64,000 bases of DNA from Ichthyophis bannanicus (lineage: Eukaryota; Chordata; Amphibia; Gymnophiona; Ichthyophiidae): the NCBI GenBank assembly GCA_033557465.1, contig CM066037.1:515522686-515586685 (forward strand), read 5' to 3'. Made by a program: the position numbers and the translations under genes. Below the pieces are notes generated by a model. It saw only the letters and a program-made list of their open reading frames with translations, was not told where the DNA came from and made no database searches. Shown here piece by piece: positions 42,910 through 53,520 of the stretch. The number at the start of each line of letters is the position of its first letter. Within the stretch, counting starts at the first letter, position 1.

Positions 42910-43800
42910 TGCCAGTAGGTCAGTTTATTCGTTTGAGGAGGATTTGTTCCACAGATATTGAGTTTATTCGTTTGAGGAGGATTTGTCCCACAGATATTGA
43001 GTTTCGAAGACAGGCAAAAGATTTGGAGAAACGTTTGCGGGAACAAGAATATCCAGAAGCTGTTATTAAAAAAACGTATAGAAGAGCAAAATTTAACCAT
43101 GCAGAATGGTGAGGTGCTACAGGGATTCAATTACAGATGGAGTCAGAGGAGGTGAAACCATTTATAGGGATATTACCATATATGCCTAATTCTACCTTGG
43201 TTATGGACATTTTATAGAAACATTGGCCAGTTTTGGCATTACATTCCTGTTTTAGTAAGCCTTTAATGATGGCTTTTCAGAGAGGTCATAATGTGGCAGA
43301 TTGGGTGGTGCACACAGTACATGAGCCAGTATTCTCCATGGACAAGGGACACTTTCAATGTAAAAATTGTGACTTTTGCAATTCTACAATGGAGGGGACA
43401 TATTGAGAACATCCTGTTACCAAATGACATTTTTATAGTAGATACCACACCACTTGTCTTTCTTCATTTGTGGTGTATATTTTGTTATGCCCTTGTAACA
43501 AGGTTTATGTTGGTCGGACGACACGATCAATGAAGAAATGTTTGCAATAACACTGCTCACGAATCAATGCAAAAGTGGTGACAGCAACAATCGCGTTGCA
43601 TTGTGAAGAATATCATCATTTATTTCAGGATTTGCTTTGGCGAATAGTGGATAATGTACCAGAAAAGATTAGAGGAGGAGATTGCGTGTCCCGTTTGCAG
43701 TATCGGGAACAATTCTGGATATATCAGTTACGATCAATAGCTCTGTCTGGTTTGAATTTATCACAAGATTGGTGGAGTCTGATATGATTGAACTGAGATA
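42910..43800 (+). pseudogene. Penelope-like protein C-terminus with GIY-YIG endonuclease, broken (right copy)
   Basis: Reading on the plus strand: MMAFQRGHNVADWVVH, VFSMDKGHFQCKNCDFCNST (~43340-43390), stop codons, VVYILLCPCNKVYVGRTTR (~43470-43533; the GIY-YIG pair appears as VVY...VYVGRT), SMKKCLQ, then HCEEYHHLFQDLLWRIVDNV and YREQFWIYQLRSIALSGLN, ending about 43787. Such endonucleases nick the target to prime reverse transcription. Several stops and frame changes disable it. Confidence 0.78.
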
Positions 43801-43904
43801 TTTGTTGGGGTTTAGGAAGACAGCCATGGCCTGTAGAGTGTTTGGACACCACATGACTCTAATGGGTTATATAAGACGGGGATAACGTAATGATGCTTTA
43901 GATA

Positions 43905-43976
43905 CGCAACAGGTTTGATGAAGGGCGGGGAGGTTCAATGGCCTGAAACACAATGTTGTGTCGCACACTGTTGCGC
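43905..43976 (+). ncRNA. Hammerhead ribozyme-like fold, right copy
   Basis: Stem I: 43905-43912 (CGCAACAG) pairs all 8 bases with 43968-43975 (CTGTTGCG); then a 3-base bulge (43965-43967) and two pairs (913-964, 914-963). Core TTGATGA 43915-43921. Stem II A922-G924 with C942-T944. GAA 43945-43947. Stem III 43948-43952 (ACACA) with 43957-43961 (TGTGT), loop ATGT. C43962 is the expected cleavage nucleotide. Only core position 3 (U, not C) departs from the consensus. Confidence 0.6.
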
Positions 43977-44596
43977 TACGCTGTCAAGCGTTGAGTTGTG
44001 AGAAGTATTCTTGGCATTCAGAAGAAGTTCGGATTACAAGAAGTGTGAATTTTGGGTCTACAGCTAGATGACATTATGAATGGAGAAATGTAAGGATAGA
44101 CGTTTCACCTTTGGAAGCACATGCAGGAAGACGAAGCTGTACTGCAGTGGTACCAAACATTGTTTGTCAGTTAAGTACTGGTAGAATATTCTCAATGAAG
44201 CACATTAACTTTGATTCTTACGAGGGGACATTATTTATTATCCCTTGGTATGTTGTGAGGGTTGATTCCCTTTTAAATAGATAAAAAGGAGAATTTTGTC
44301 ACGAGAAAGAGGTATCTTTCAAGGCAAGAGCTCCGACAAAAAATTATTTATCATCATTGATAATTATTTGGGGCATAGTTTTATCCTTTTATAGGTTTAT
44401 AATAATCATGTCCTGGCAATGTCCCAGTTTTTATACTATTTCTTTTTTTAACTGGTCTTGTTTTATTTGATTCTTTTATGTGTCAAATATGTGTGCATAT
44501 ATAGTCCACAGCCATTTCACTGGCCACTTTTTTTTAAGGAGATATTGGACATTAAGGGGTTAAACTGCAAGGGTGTCAATAATGTTGACCACAACT

Positions 44597-46859
44597 GACA
44601 CACACAAATGCATATACATAGATATTCAAAAAGATTTAGGACGTCAATTTTGGAGTTAATTTCAAACTTATTTTTTTCAGATTTGGAGCCAACCAATGTA
44701 TCATATTGGGCTGGACATCTTGACCTCTGGTCACAAGTCATATGGGAGGGATCAAAGGTGTCTGGGAGAAGGGCTTACAAAGGACCAGAGAGCAATGATA
44801 GGAAGGGGGGGGGAAGTCACACTGGGAGAAGGGATCAATAATGCTGGTGGAGAGGAAAGAAGAAAGCACATTATATGTCAGGGTGAAGGGGAAGAGCAAG
44901 GATCCAAGGAGCACAGAAGCAACAGGTAAAAGAAGGGGCCCCGCGCAAGCTGAATCTACCCCATTCCCACAATCCATATGCCATATCCCACAGGGCAGCC
45001 CCGAGTACACTTCTGCATAAGTCATTTTCATACTGTTAACTCACTTCTTGTATCATGCTGTGAGTTATCATGAAATAGCAGGTAGAAGTCTAAATAAATG
45101 TATCAATACAACAATCCTGAACACCACCGGGTGTCACATGCCTTCCTCAGTATTTGGTAATGCAAATAATTTGTTATGATATAGAAGTAGCCAGCCCAGT
45201 TTATAGATAAAACACTGGGGCATGTTTACTTAAGGTTATAGGATGTTAAGGCGCATTAAGTGCTGCTGAGCCCACGGAAATAAAAGATCAGTGGCAGCAC
45301 TTAACAAGCGTTTGTTAACTCTTTCGTAATCAGTATAAGGAATATGTTTAGTATCAAAATGCATATTACTACATAGAGTTTACTCAGTCTTCAGAGAGAA
45401 AAATGCTCAGTGTTGTCTATCAAACGTTTGCTGCACATAGTTGCCAAAAGGAATCCTACATATGAGACTGTGAGAAGCCTCGGGAAGGAAAGAACAGAAA
45501 GTCTAGCCAACTGCTTGGCAGTTCCAAGAATTCTATCTTCAGAAATCCTGGCATTTCTACCCAGACAAGAGCACCTACCTGAAGCTTTCTAGCCACATCT
45601 TGAGTCAGAGATGTTTCTCGTAATAGTCTACTTCTTGCATTTATGCTGAAAGGGGAACGCTTTATACAGCTTTTTCCAAAGGTAAAACCTGTTTTACATG
45701 CAGAAAAGGGCTTTCATGAAATTGCATGGCCCTATACATGCGTATAAATTAGGTGCATGGGAAAAGTGTACCCACTCTTACACGATCTGCACTTAGGTGT
45801 TACTAGGGGCAGAGCTGCATATACACACATTTTATAAAATATGTGAGCTCACACTCTGAGGGTAGTTTTATAAAGTCCTGCCTAGTTAATACAAGTTTTC
45901 ACATGCCTAGGTCAAGCCAATGTTATAAAGAAAGGTAGGCACCTACTTTTCTCTATAGAATACTGGTCTAAGTAGTCAAATACACACAGTAATCTAAGGC
46001 ATGATCCCTTACACTAGCCCTAGAGCTGGTTTAACACCTGCAACTAGATTTATCAAGAATGCACATAAATTATAGTATTTTAGAATTTATGCTTATACTT
46101 GTTCCCTCCGCCCAAACTCTGTCCATGTGCAAGTCCACAGTGATGCATTCTCATTGCCTGACATGCCCACTTTCAGAATAGCACCCACCCCATTTAGGCA
46201 CATACCTCACTAAAATATTGCACGTAAATGGCACGTAACTTTAGGAAACACCTTAGAAAATTATCCTTTTAGAGTACACACACGAATGTATACCTTGTTC
46301 CCAGAGATGTATATTTGTCTATGGGCATTTACATGCTTTTGGAGATGGTTCTGGCACCTTTTTGGACTTCTCACATAAGATTCTTGTTATAAAATGACAC
46401 CCCCTGTGCCTCCAGAAAACATTTCTTATAATATCCAGAGCATCTCCCTGCCTTCCGATGCTTACAGAGGGAACACGTTAATCTGTAGATATCTGGCTAA
46501 CTGCCTGCACTCCATATCAGCGACACTGACCCAAGGATACTAACTAGTGCTACGTCACTCCGATTATTCTGGAATACATATGCTCAGAACGTGCTTTATA
46601 ATTCCTCATCATACAGAAGAATTACGTATGTGGAGGGGACAGGAAGGGTTTCTGAAAAATTTTCTCATACATTCTAGGGTGCTGAGCGTTTCAATTAAAG
46701 CGTTTCAGATAGAGGGGAGATTTCTCAAAACCAGAAAAGGTCTGAACCAAAGACAGAAAGCAAAAACTATCGGCATGACTCTGCTGTTTGAAAAGGCTTA
46801 AAATGCTTTTTACATGAAGCAGTGTGTGCAGAACGTCAAATGGTGTTTAGTACACCCAC
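44597..46859. other. Intron sequence, no gene seen
   Basis: No supportable coding frame; a G run at 44807-44813 and repeat-like AT-rich stretches only. Confidence 0.45.
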
Positions 46860-46999
46860 CTTTTTCATTCCCATTTGCATAATGTGGAGGCTTGTTCTTG
46901 TCGATGCTGTTAAAGCTTTGACTTCTCCGATTTAGATTGGAGGCTCCCTGAACCTTGGCACTACTGCCAGCAGCCGGCACCCTTGAAGGCCCTGGAAGC
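46860..46999 (-). CDS. NAV3: Neuron navigator 3, internal exon (140 bases)
   Basis: Acceptor TTTCAG|GCTTCC at 47000/46999 and donor GAAAAAG|GTGGGT at 46860/46859. The first base completes the AG left by the exon at 56055 (Arg); then 46 codons; then one base handed to the exon at 37991. Protein: LPGPSRVPAAGSSAKVQGAS, NLNRRSQSFNSIDKNKPPHY, ANGNEK. The segment NRRSQSFNSIDKNKPP is a strong NAV3-like signature. There is no damage. It was found by splice signals and protein similarity, being too short to stand out as an open frame. Confidence 0.93.
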
Positions 47000-47594
47000 C
47001 TGAAATGATAGAATTCTATATTAATTTACTGCACAGGACAAAAATTACATTAGGTAAGTTGTTTTGGTAAAAATTTATTTTTAGCTAAGAAATTAAATGA
47101 GAGATGGGACTGTGTGGCCACAGTAATTGCCGAAAAAAATATCAGGTCAGGGCTGACTATTCCTGAATGCACCAATGAACTGAATATTACAGTGTAATAA
47201 ATATGAACAGGCTCACACATCAACGTTGATTTTTAGCAAATAAATGTCAATATATATGAACATATTCTACTAACATATGAAAGGGAACTTAGCCTGAGGG
47301 TACACTGTAAGGAAAGAGGAAGACTGTTTCTTTTTAAGCAAGCCTAAGGTCTACCCAGTGATTTTAAAGAAGGTTGATGACCTATAGTCTGTTACCAAAT
47401 TATTATACATATAATTTTAATAAAGCATAACTAAATTGAAGTTGTTCAGATTTATGAACATTGAGGCACATTTCACAATGGGACGTCCAAGTGCAATCTG
47501 GGATGTCAAAGCCAGAACATCTGAAAAAAAGCAGGCACGTGCCCAATATGCACATCATCTATATAAACATCGCCAGGATAGCATTTGAGAACCA

Positions 47595-47705
47595 AGACAT
47601 CTAATAGCATAATGGTTAGTGTACTGGCTAAAGAGTAGAGTGGTCAGGGTTCAAATCCCAGTGTGGGTCTTTGTCATCTAAGGCTAGCTACTTAATTATC
47701 CATCT
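47595..47705 (+). repeat. tRNA-derived SINE head, MIR/CORE-like
   Basis: Box A-like TAGCATAATGGTTAGTGTA and box B GGTTCAAATCC (47649-47659), followed by a degraded core (CTAGCTACTTAATTATCC, like the MIR ACTTAACC phrase). It is not a working tRNA gene: the 3' acceptor half is missing. Confidence 0.6.
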
Positions 47706-48374
47706 TCTCACACCCTCTGGATGTTTTAAGGTGGAAACAAGCACTTCCTGATGCTTATTCGTGCCTGGAGAAGGTATAAACATTGACGTGCCTGTTTCTG
47801 AAATCAAATGGGCACACTGCCACTCCCTGGACATGCCTATTTTGAAATCCCTGCTTCGGAGATGACTGCAAACATCATTTGTGGAATGACTAAGGAGACG
47901 TGTCCATGATTTTGACATCCACATTCCTTTTAAAATGACCCTCAAAGTGTGTCAAAATAAATGTCAGCAATACATAAATAGCAAGTAAATGTGTGTATGT
48001 GCCCAATGAACGTCTGTACACCCTTCTACATTTTTCATATTCTGCAGTTTAAAAAATACAACTTAAAATACATTTTTATTTATTTATTTTATTTATTTAT
48101 ACATTTCTTCTATACCGCCCCTTCCAGAGATCAAGGGCGGTTTACAGTTAACAACTGAACTTTTACATGGAACAGTGGTATTAACTATTTACAGGGAACA
48201 TATTGTAGAAACAAACTTGTGTGCCAACTTTCTATTTACATATGTACAGGAGTCAGCCTATTCTAAACTTAGCTTTTTCTTTGGGTGGGTGGGGCAAGGC
48301 TCAGGGGTTGTTTAAGAAGGGGGCGAGGGAGGGGGGAGGTTAGTAGGTTGGTTTTCTATTTGTTGAGAGATTGT

Positions 48375-49500
48375 TCATGGGAGGTGGGGGGTTTCAGTTG
48401 GGTTTTCAAAGTGTTCAGTGAAAAGGAGTGTTTTGAGTCCTTTTCTGAATAGTTGGGGGTCTTTCGTCATGCGGAGAGTTAGTGGAAGTTCATTCCAGAG
48501 GGTGGGGGCAGCAAATGAAAAGGCTCTGGAGCTTGTGGTTTTCTTTGTCCTGCAGATGGTTTGGGGTATGACAAGTGAGTGACTTGCATTTTGTCTGCGT
48601 GATCTGGATTCTTGTGGGGAGTGTAGGAAGGTGGTTAGGAGAGAGGGGGGAGATGTCATTGAGCAGTGTGAATGTTGTAAGGAGTATTTTATATTTTATC
48701 CGGCTGTTTATTGGGAGCCAGTGTAGTTCATGTAGGATGGGGGTTATGTGATCAGCTAGGTGAGCTTTTGCGACCACCCTGGCAGTGATGTTCTGGGCTC
48801 TTTGTATTATATTTATGTTTTTAAGTGGTAGGCCATTCAGTAGACTATTACAATAGTCGAAGTGGGGGGTAATTAATGAGTTTACTACAGACCTGAAATC
48901 ATGGGTATCGAGAAGGGGTCTTAGGTGCTGTATGGTTTTTAATTTAAAGAATGCAGTTTTTACTGTTTGCTTTATGTGGGGGAGCATACTGAGTGTGTGA
49001 TCTAATATTATCCCTAGGTATTTTACCTCTTGTTTAACAGGGATGGTGTTGTTGATTATGATGGTTTTTGGATGGATTGCATCTTGGTTTCTCGATATGA
49101 GCATAGCTTCAGTTTTTTTAAGTTAATGCTGAGGTAGTTGGTCCCTAGCCAGGATTCAGCCTCTCTGATGCATTCGGATAGATTGTGGTATGAGGGGTTG
49201 CTCGTGTTTATGGGGATAGAGAGCATGATGTCGTCGGCATAAATGTAATGGTTAATTTTGAATTTTCTAAATATATTCGTGATGGGCTGTAGGTATAGGT
49301 TAAAAAGAAGGGCTGAGAGGGCCGAGCCTTGTGGAATTCCCTGTCCTTGGGGGAATGTTTCTGAGGTGTCTTGGCCTAATTGGATACATAGCATCCGATG
49401 TGATATATATGACATAAACCATTTAAGGACAGTGCCTCCTATTCCTATATTTGCCAGCTTTTCGATTAATGTGCTATGGTTGATGTTATCGAATGCAGAA
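48375..49500 (-). pseudogene. L2 reverse transcriptase, second half, frameshifted
   Basis: Begins ASAFDNINHSTLIEKL (palm A), then QGQGIPQGSALSALLFNLYL, HYIYADDIMLSI (YADD, ~49215), LSINLKKLKL. A frame change near 49085 leads to VKYLGIILDHTLSMLPHIK, ITPILHELHWLPINSRIKY, and another near 48620-48500 to RAFSFAAPTLWNELPLTL and FRKGLKTLLFTEHF. Everything before palm motif A is absent. Confidence 0.83.
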
Positions 49501-49692
49501 GCTATATTTATTTATTTATTTAGCTGTATTTATATTCCGCTTTTCACCGGGTCAAAGCGGTCAATTGGGGGATACATTTAACACGAGGGGATATGAGACA
49601 CATACGTTAATACTTACAGGGAACATGGGCAATGGAGGGTTAAGTGGCTTGCCCAAGACCACAAGGAGTGCCTACAGGACTAGAAATCCTCC
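49500..49692 (-). repeat. MIR/CORE-like SINE inserted in L2
   Basis: (ATTT)n start, CCGCTTTTCACCGG / AAAGCGGT tail module, then TTAAGTGGCTTGCCCAAGAC and CACAAGGAGTGC. The last phrase is the reverse complement of the core in the SINE at 14840-14880, so both belong to one family. Confidence 0.72.
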
Positions 49693-50194
49693 CTACACAT
49701 TGTTGAAATGTGTAGGGAGGAAAACAAGATCCAGGGTGTTTCCTTTTATGTGTGTGGGGACATGTATGATCTGTTTGAATCCCATTTCTGTCATTATGTC
49801 CATGAAGATTATTGTGTGAGAGGAGTTGAGGGATGGGAGGTTCAAATCACCCAGTATGATAAGTGGTTTTCTCAGTGAAGCTGTGCATGCTAGTTCCAGA
49901 ATTGGGGTGAGGTTGTTGTGGTTGGATGATGGTGGTCTGTAGATGAGGCAAAGTGAAAGGGTTTTGTTCTCTATTTTGATGATGTCCATACCATCTATAC
50001 TATTAATGTTTGATAGGGTACAGTGGAGGGGTTTTTTTTGTCATGATGAGAGCCCCTCCCCCTCTTTTGGAGTCCCAGTGGCAGTTGAATAAGTCATATT
50101 GTTGTGTTTGCAGTTGATTTAGTAGGATTGTGTCAGTGGGTGCAAGACATGTCTCCATGATGAAGAGTAGGTCAGGTTTCTCATCTCTAATCAT
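49693..50194 (-). pseudogene. L2 endonuclease (APE-like), frameshifted
   Basis: The N-terminal frame 50003-50194 has EKPDLLFIMETCL (catalytic Glu) and WDSKRGGGALI. After a frame change, 49693-49989 has LCLIYRPPSSNHNN, PLIILGDLNLPSLNSSHT (GDLN) and THIKGNTLDLVFLP, all typical of the APE-like nickase of L2/CR1 LINEs. It breaks off at the SINE. Confidence 0.8.
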
Positions 50195-50640
50195 GTCATT
50201 GACGATTGGTATTTTGTTTCTTATTGAACGTATGTTTATGAGGATATATCTTTGAGGGGTAGGTGTGTTGGAGGAGTCGTGTGTAATAGTTGGTTGATGA
50301 TGGCGTATCTGGATTAGTCTGGGGCAGGATCTATGGGTATTTTGGTGTGGATTTTGGTTATGGGAGTAGAGAAATGGTTGGGCGTATAGAGTGTTTCTGT
50401 ACGGGTTGTGAATAATGGGAATGGTATTATAGGGGGTTTAGTCTGGTTTGTGTGTGGAAATGTTTTGAATTAGGAGAGCTATTAGGAGGAGGAGGATAGG
50501 GAGGGTTTGGAGTTTTGTGGGGGCCATTGTGGGTTGTGTGTGGGGGGGGGTGTTGTATGGTTATCAGGTTGGCGTGTGACAGAGTTGAATGTGAACACTT
50601 GGTCTGCAGATGAGACACGGGGGATTCTTTGATGAGACAC

Positions 50641-52240
50641 GGGGATGAGACATTTAAATATGAGTTTGCTTCACTGATCTACATAATATACTCTGCACTT
50701 TCAATGTGAAAAATTCACAAAGTAATTAGAGAATAAGAACCAATGGTCTTCACATTCTCTCTCATAGTAAACTTAAATTAGCTCCATTTTCAAAACCTGC
50801 CTTAACGAGACCCATAAAGAATTATAAGGAAGCCAGCTATATCAAATCACAGTAGTAGGCTAATACCAATACTCCTGGATAATGAATAAAACGGTTTCTG
50901 TTGCATAAAGTGAATTTGAAGCAAAGATCTAAACATGCTCCACATGCAGCTGCTAAAGGACTCTAGGATAAAGTTATTCACAGGCACAGACTGGGGTATG
51001 GCTATAAGAAAATTTCAATGTGTTTAACTATGTCAACCATTATAAATGGAAACAGTATGGCACCACCACAACACTGCAACAATCTGCTGTCCCTCCAAAG
51101 TCAGTAGCTCTGGGTTAAGCAAACTGATGAGGATATCACCATGAAGACTAAGATTATTTTAAATGAACCAGAGAGATCTCTAGCTCAGACTGGGAAAAAT
51201 GTTGATTTCAACAATCTAGAGTACTCCACAAACATGGCCAGTATGGGAAGGTGACAAGAAGGAAGCAACTGTGGAAGAAAAAACATGTGTATAGTAATTT
51301 TATAACCAGATATTTAGTTTAAGGCAGCCAAACATGCCTATTTGCAGTCTGTTTGATAAAGGAAAACTGATGCCTAATTTTGTTTATAAAATAGTATCCA
51401 AAACAAATAACTGTGACTACATTTTGCAAGTGCATGCATAAATTATAGTATTTTATAATCAATGCGCTTACTGGCATGCTCTTCCTATGGTCCACCCTAA
51501 CTCTGCCCCTCTGCACACCCAACAGAAAAGACTTACTCTGAAATCAATGTGCAGACTTTTACGCTAGAGCATCTGCATGCAACAATGATTAAAATATCCC
51601 TTTTAGGCATGTAAAAGTACCCCCAAAATTTGCCATGTAGCATTTGCAAAGAAACACTTAGAGGAAACTGCAACACATAATAAGAGACACTTCTGGAATT
51701 TTCTGGAGCCATTTTAGAAGCTGGTTCTGTGAATGTCTCCAGCGTGAGGATGTCCAAATCTGAATGGGGGCATGGCGGAGGCTGTCTGGGCATTACCAAG
51801 AACCTGTACATCCTCGCTCATTGTAGAACAACCCTGTACATCCAGTGCCACGTCCAAGTTTATACCTGCTCCAAGCACAAAGAGGCAGCGAAAAAGTGCT
51901 CATTTTGCCAGCCAAACATCCAGAGGGTATGAAGAAGAACATTAACTCCTATTCCTTATGCATCCTGTGCTGACAACAAACTCTGTTGGGAAATGGGGGG
52001 CTCATATTTCCACTTTGCCACATCGCTGGACATCCCCATATACAACCTTGCATGTGCTAGACATCCCCACCCCACTATTCTGTAGCCAGGATGTCTATGT
52101 CCACATCTGAGATGTTTATGCTCCTAAAATCAGGCTGAAACACAGATGTCCCCAACATTTTTTTGCACATTTCAGCCTGGATGTCCCAGATTGTACTTGG
52201 ATGTCCTTTCTAAAATTCCACTTCTCATGTGACATAAAAC
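50641..52240. other. Intron sequence, no gene seen
   Basis: Nothing assignable on either strand. Confidence 0.45.
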
Positions 52241-52299
52241 AAATACATCACACCACATGGCTATGGGATAGCATTACGTAGCAACAAGAACAGAGAAGC

Positions 52300-52640
52300 T
52301 TGTAGGAAAGATGGATTGTGAAAAGTCCAGGCAGATCTTTGAGGAAAATCTGCTCCGGTCTGCCACAGATCTGGGACTGGGGAGAAGATCCAACTTTCAG
52401 CAGGACAATGAATCTGAGGACAAAGCAATTATCGATGTGATTCGGCAAGAAGAAAGTAAATGTCCTTGAAAGGCCCATCCAAAGCCCAGATCTAAATTCT
52501 ATAGAAAATCTGGCAAGACTTGAAGACTAGTCTACAGCTCATCTGAAAGAGTTTGAGCTCTTCTGTATGAAAAATGGGCAAAAGACACACCATCCCATCA
52601 TACAAAGCTTTTACTTTAATTTTACTTTTACATTGAAGGT
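52300..52640 (+). pseudogene. Tc1/mariner transposase scrap (catalytic end)
   Basis: Across frames, the plus strand gives FQQDNESEDKAI (near the second catalytic Asp) and PIQSPDLNSIENLARLED (with the SPDLNPIE motif that holds the final catalytic residue). No terminal repeat and no N-terminus are present, so it is a decayed fragment. Confidence 0.72.
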
Positions 52641-52674
52641 GTAAAGTATGAAACAAACTCTAATACTACTCTAT

Positions 52675-52728
52675 ATGTGTCTGTGCAGTGCGGCACTACA
52701 AGACGTGTGCCGCACTGCACAGACACAT
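52675..52728. repeat. Perfect 22-base hairpin
   Basis: 52675-52696 and 52707-52728 are exact inverted copies around a 10-base loop (TACAAGACGT). It sits at the 3' end of the LINE fragment that follows on the minus strand, and looks like a fold-back of that end. Confidence 0.7.
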
Positions 52729-53245
52729 GTAAAGACAGTCCCTGCTCATCAGAGCTTACAATCTAGTCAGAACAGACAATACAACAGCTGAGGACAAGGA
52801 AACAAGTAGGGTAAGGAAGGAGACAATTAGAAGACTAAATGGATCAGGATCCAAAAGCAGCCTCAAAGAGGTGAGCTTTTAGCATAGATTTGAAAAGGGG
52901 CAGAGATGAAGCCTGACGCACAGACTCAAGTAGTTTGTTCCAGGCATAAGAAGCAACAAAGTGAAACTAGAGAAGTCTAGAGTTGGCAGTGGAAGAAAAG
53001 GGCACAGAGAGAAACAAGTCACCAGAAGAGCAGAGTTCACAAGGAGGGGTGTAGGGAGAGATGAGAGAGGAAAGATAGTGACGAGCAACAGAATGAGTAG
53101 ATTTATAGGTGATCAGGAGAAATTTGAACTGTATATGGAAGTGGATGGGGAGTCAATGAAGTGACTTAAGAAGAGGGGTTATGTGAGCATATTAGGGCTC
53201 GTGGAAGATTAGCTGCACAGTCGAGTTTTGAATAATGTGTAAGGG
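52729..53245 (-). pseudogene. LINE ORF2 C-terminus and 3' end (L2-like)
   Basis: On the minus strand near 52965-52860 the frame reads SYAWNKLLESVRQASSLPLF then KSMLKAHLFEAAF. This is the WN-LP / FK-LK-HLF ending that closes L2-type ORF2. A 3' region follows (GTAAGCTCTGATGAGCAGGG, GACTGTCTTTACAT) leading to the hairpin. No RT core remains. Confidence 0.6.
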
Positions 53246-53424
53246 TGTGAAGACGTTTGCAAAAGTGTATAGATCGATACATAGAAAATAGTCAAGAAAA
53301 TAAAATGGAAATCACAAATTATTACCAAACATTTAGACTCCAACTGCCTGCAGTAACTAGACTTTGGACTTTATTATTTATCTTTCCAAATTTGAGCTCA
53401 AGGCAGGTTACTGTACATTTCAGG

Positions 53425-53520
53425 AGTAAAAAGTAACATAGTAAATGATGGAAGATAAATACCATTTGGGCCCTCCTGTCTGTCCATGGAGATTCTTCCT
53501 CTCTGGTTTCCTACCAATAT
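53425..53520 (+). repeat. LINE 3'-terminal phrase (CR1-like)
   Basis: AACATAGTAAATGATGG then AAATACCATTTGGGCC resembles the terminal phrase at 4645-4700. It is a short isolated fragment. Confidence 0.4.

Larger units (their letters stand above)
41268..44403. mobile_element. Penelope-like element, large inverted palindrome (two copies head to head)
   Basis: Left copy (41268 to ~42895) is read on the minus strand, right copy (~42905 to 44403) on the plus strand. Their arms pair over about 1.45 kb with scattered differences. Each carries the end of the protein with its GIY-YIG endonuclease and a 3' region with a hammerhead-like fold. The junction at 42886-42911 is a small hairpin (CAGGCCCCT...AGGGGCCTG). 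The right copy has a tandem duplication of ~42 bases (GTTTATTCGTTTGAGGAGG at 42922 and 42963). The RT domain is absent from both copies, so both are 5' truncated. Confidence 0.82.
39625..44596 (-). mobile_element. Tc1/mariner transposon, interrupted by L2 tail and Penelope-like palindrome
   Basis: The terminal inverted repeats are CAGTTGTGGTCAACATTATT (39625-39644) and its complement ending at 44596, followed inward by GGCACCCTTGCA or GACACCCTTGCAG. A TA dinucleotide precedes the left end. The 1.55 kb element was split at 41007/44404 by later insertions. A remnant transposase lies on the minus strand in the left part. Confidence 0.88.
37992..46859 (-). other. NAV3: NAV3 intron holding nested transposons
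   Basis: An 8868-base intron bounded by GT...AG on the minus strand (donor after 46860, acceptor before 37991). More than half is a Tc1 element with nested insertions (39625-44596). 37992-39620 and 44600-46859 show no further assignable gene; they are AT-rich with scattered repeat-like sequence. Confidence 0.85.
48065..50640 (-). mobile_element. L2 LINE with endonuclease and RT parts, internal loss
   Basis: Minus-strand order: 5' region (50640-50200), endonuclease (50194-49693), an inserted SINE (49690-49500), RT second half (49500-48375), 3' tail with the GCGG/ACCGCC module and (AAAT)n at 48065-48110. The RT first half is missing at the SINE position. It is the least truncated L2 here, as it keeps the endonuclease start. 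Confidence 0.83.

Noticed and set aside
41268..44403. Palindrome as an assembly artefact
   Set aside because: The arms differ at many positions, one has a private 42-base duplication, and the whole is bounded by the 11-base duplication in the Tc1 element.
47595..47705. tRNA gene
   Set aside because: Box A and B are present but the 3' half of a cloverleaf is missing and a MIR/CORE-like core follows, so it is a SINE head.
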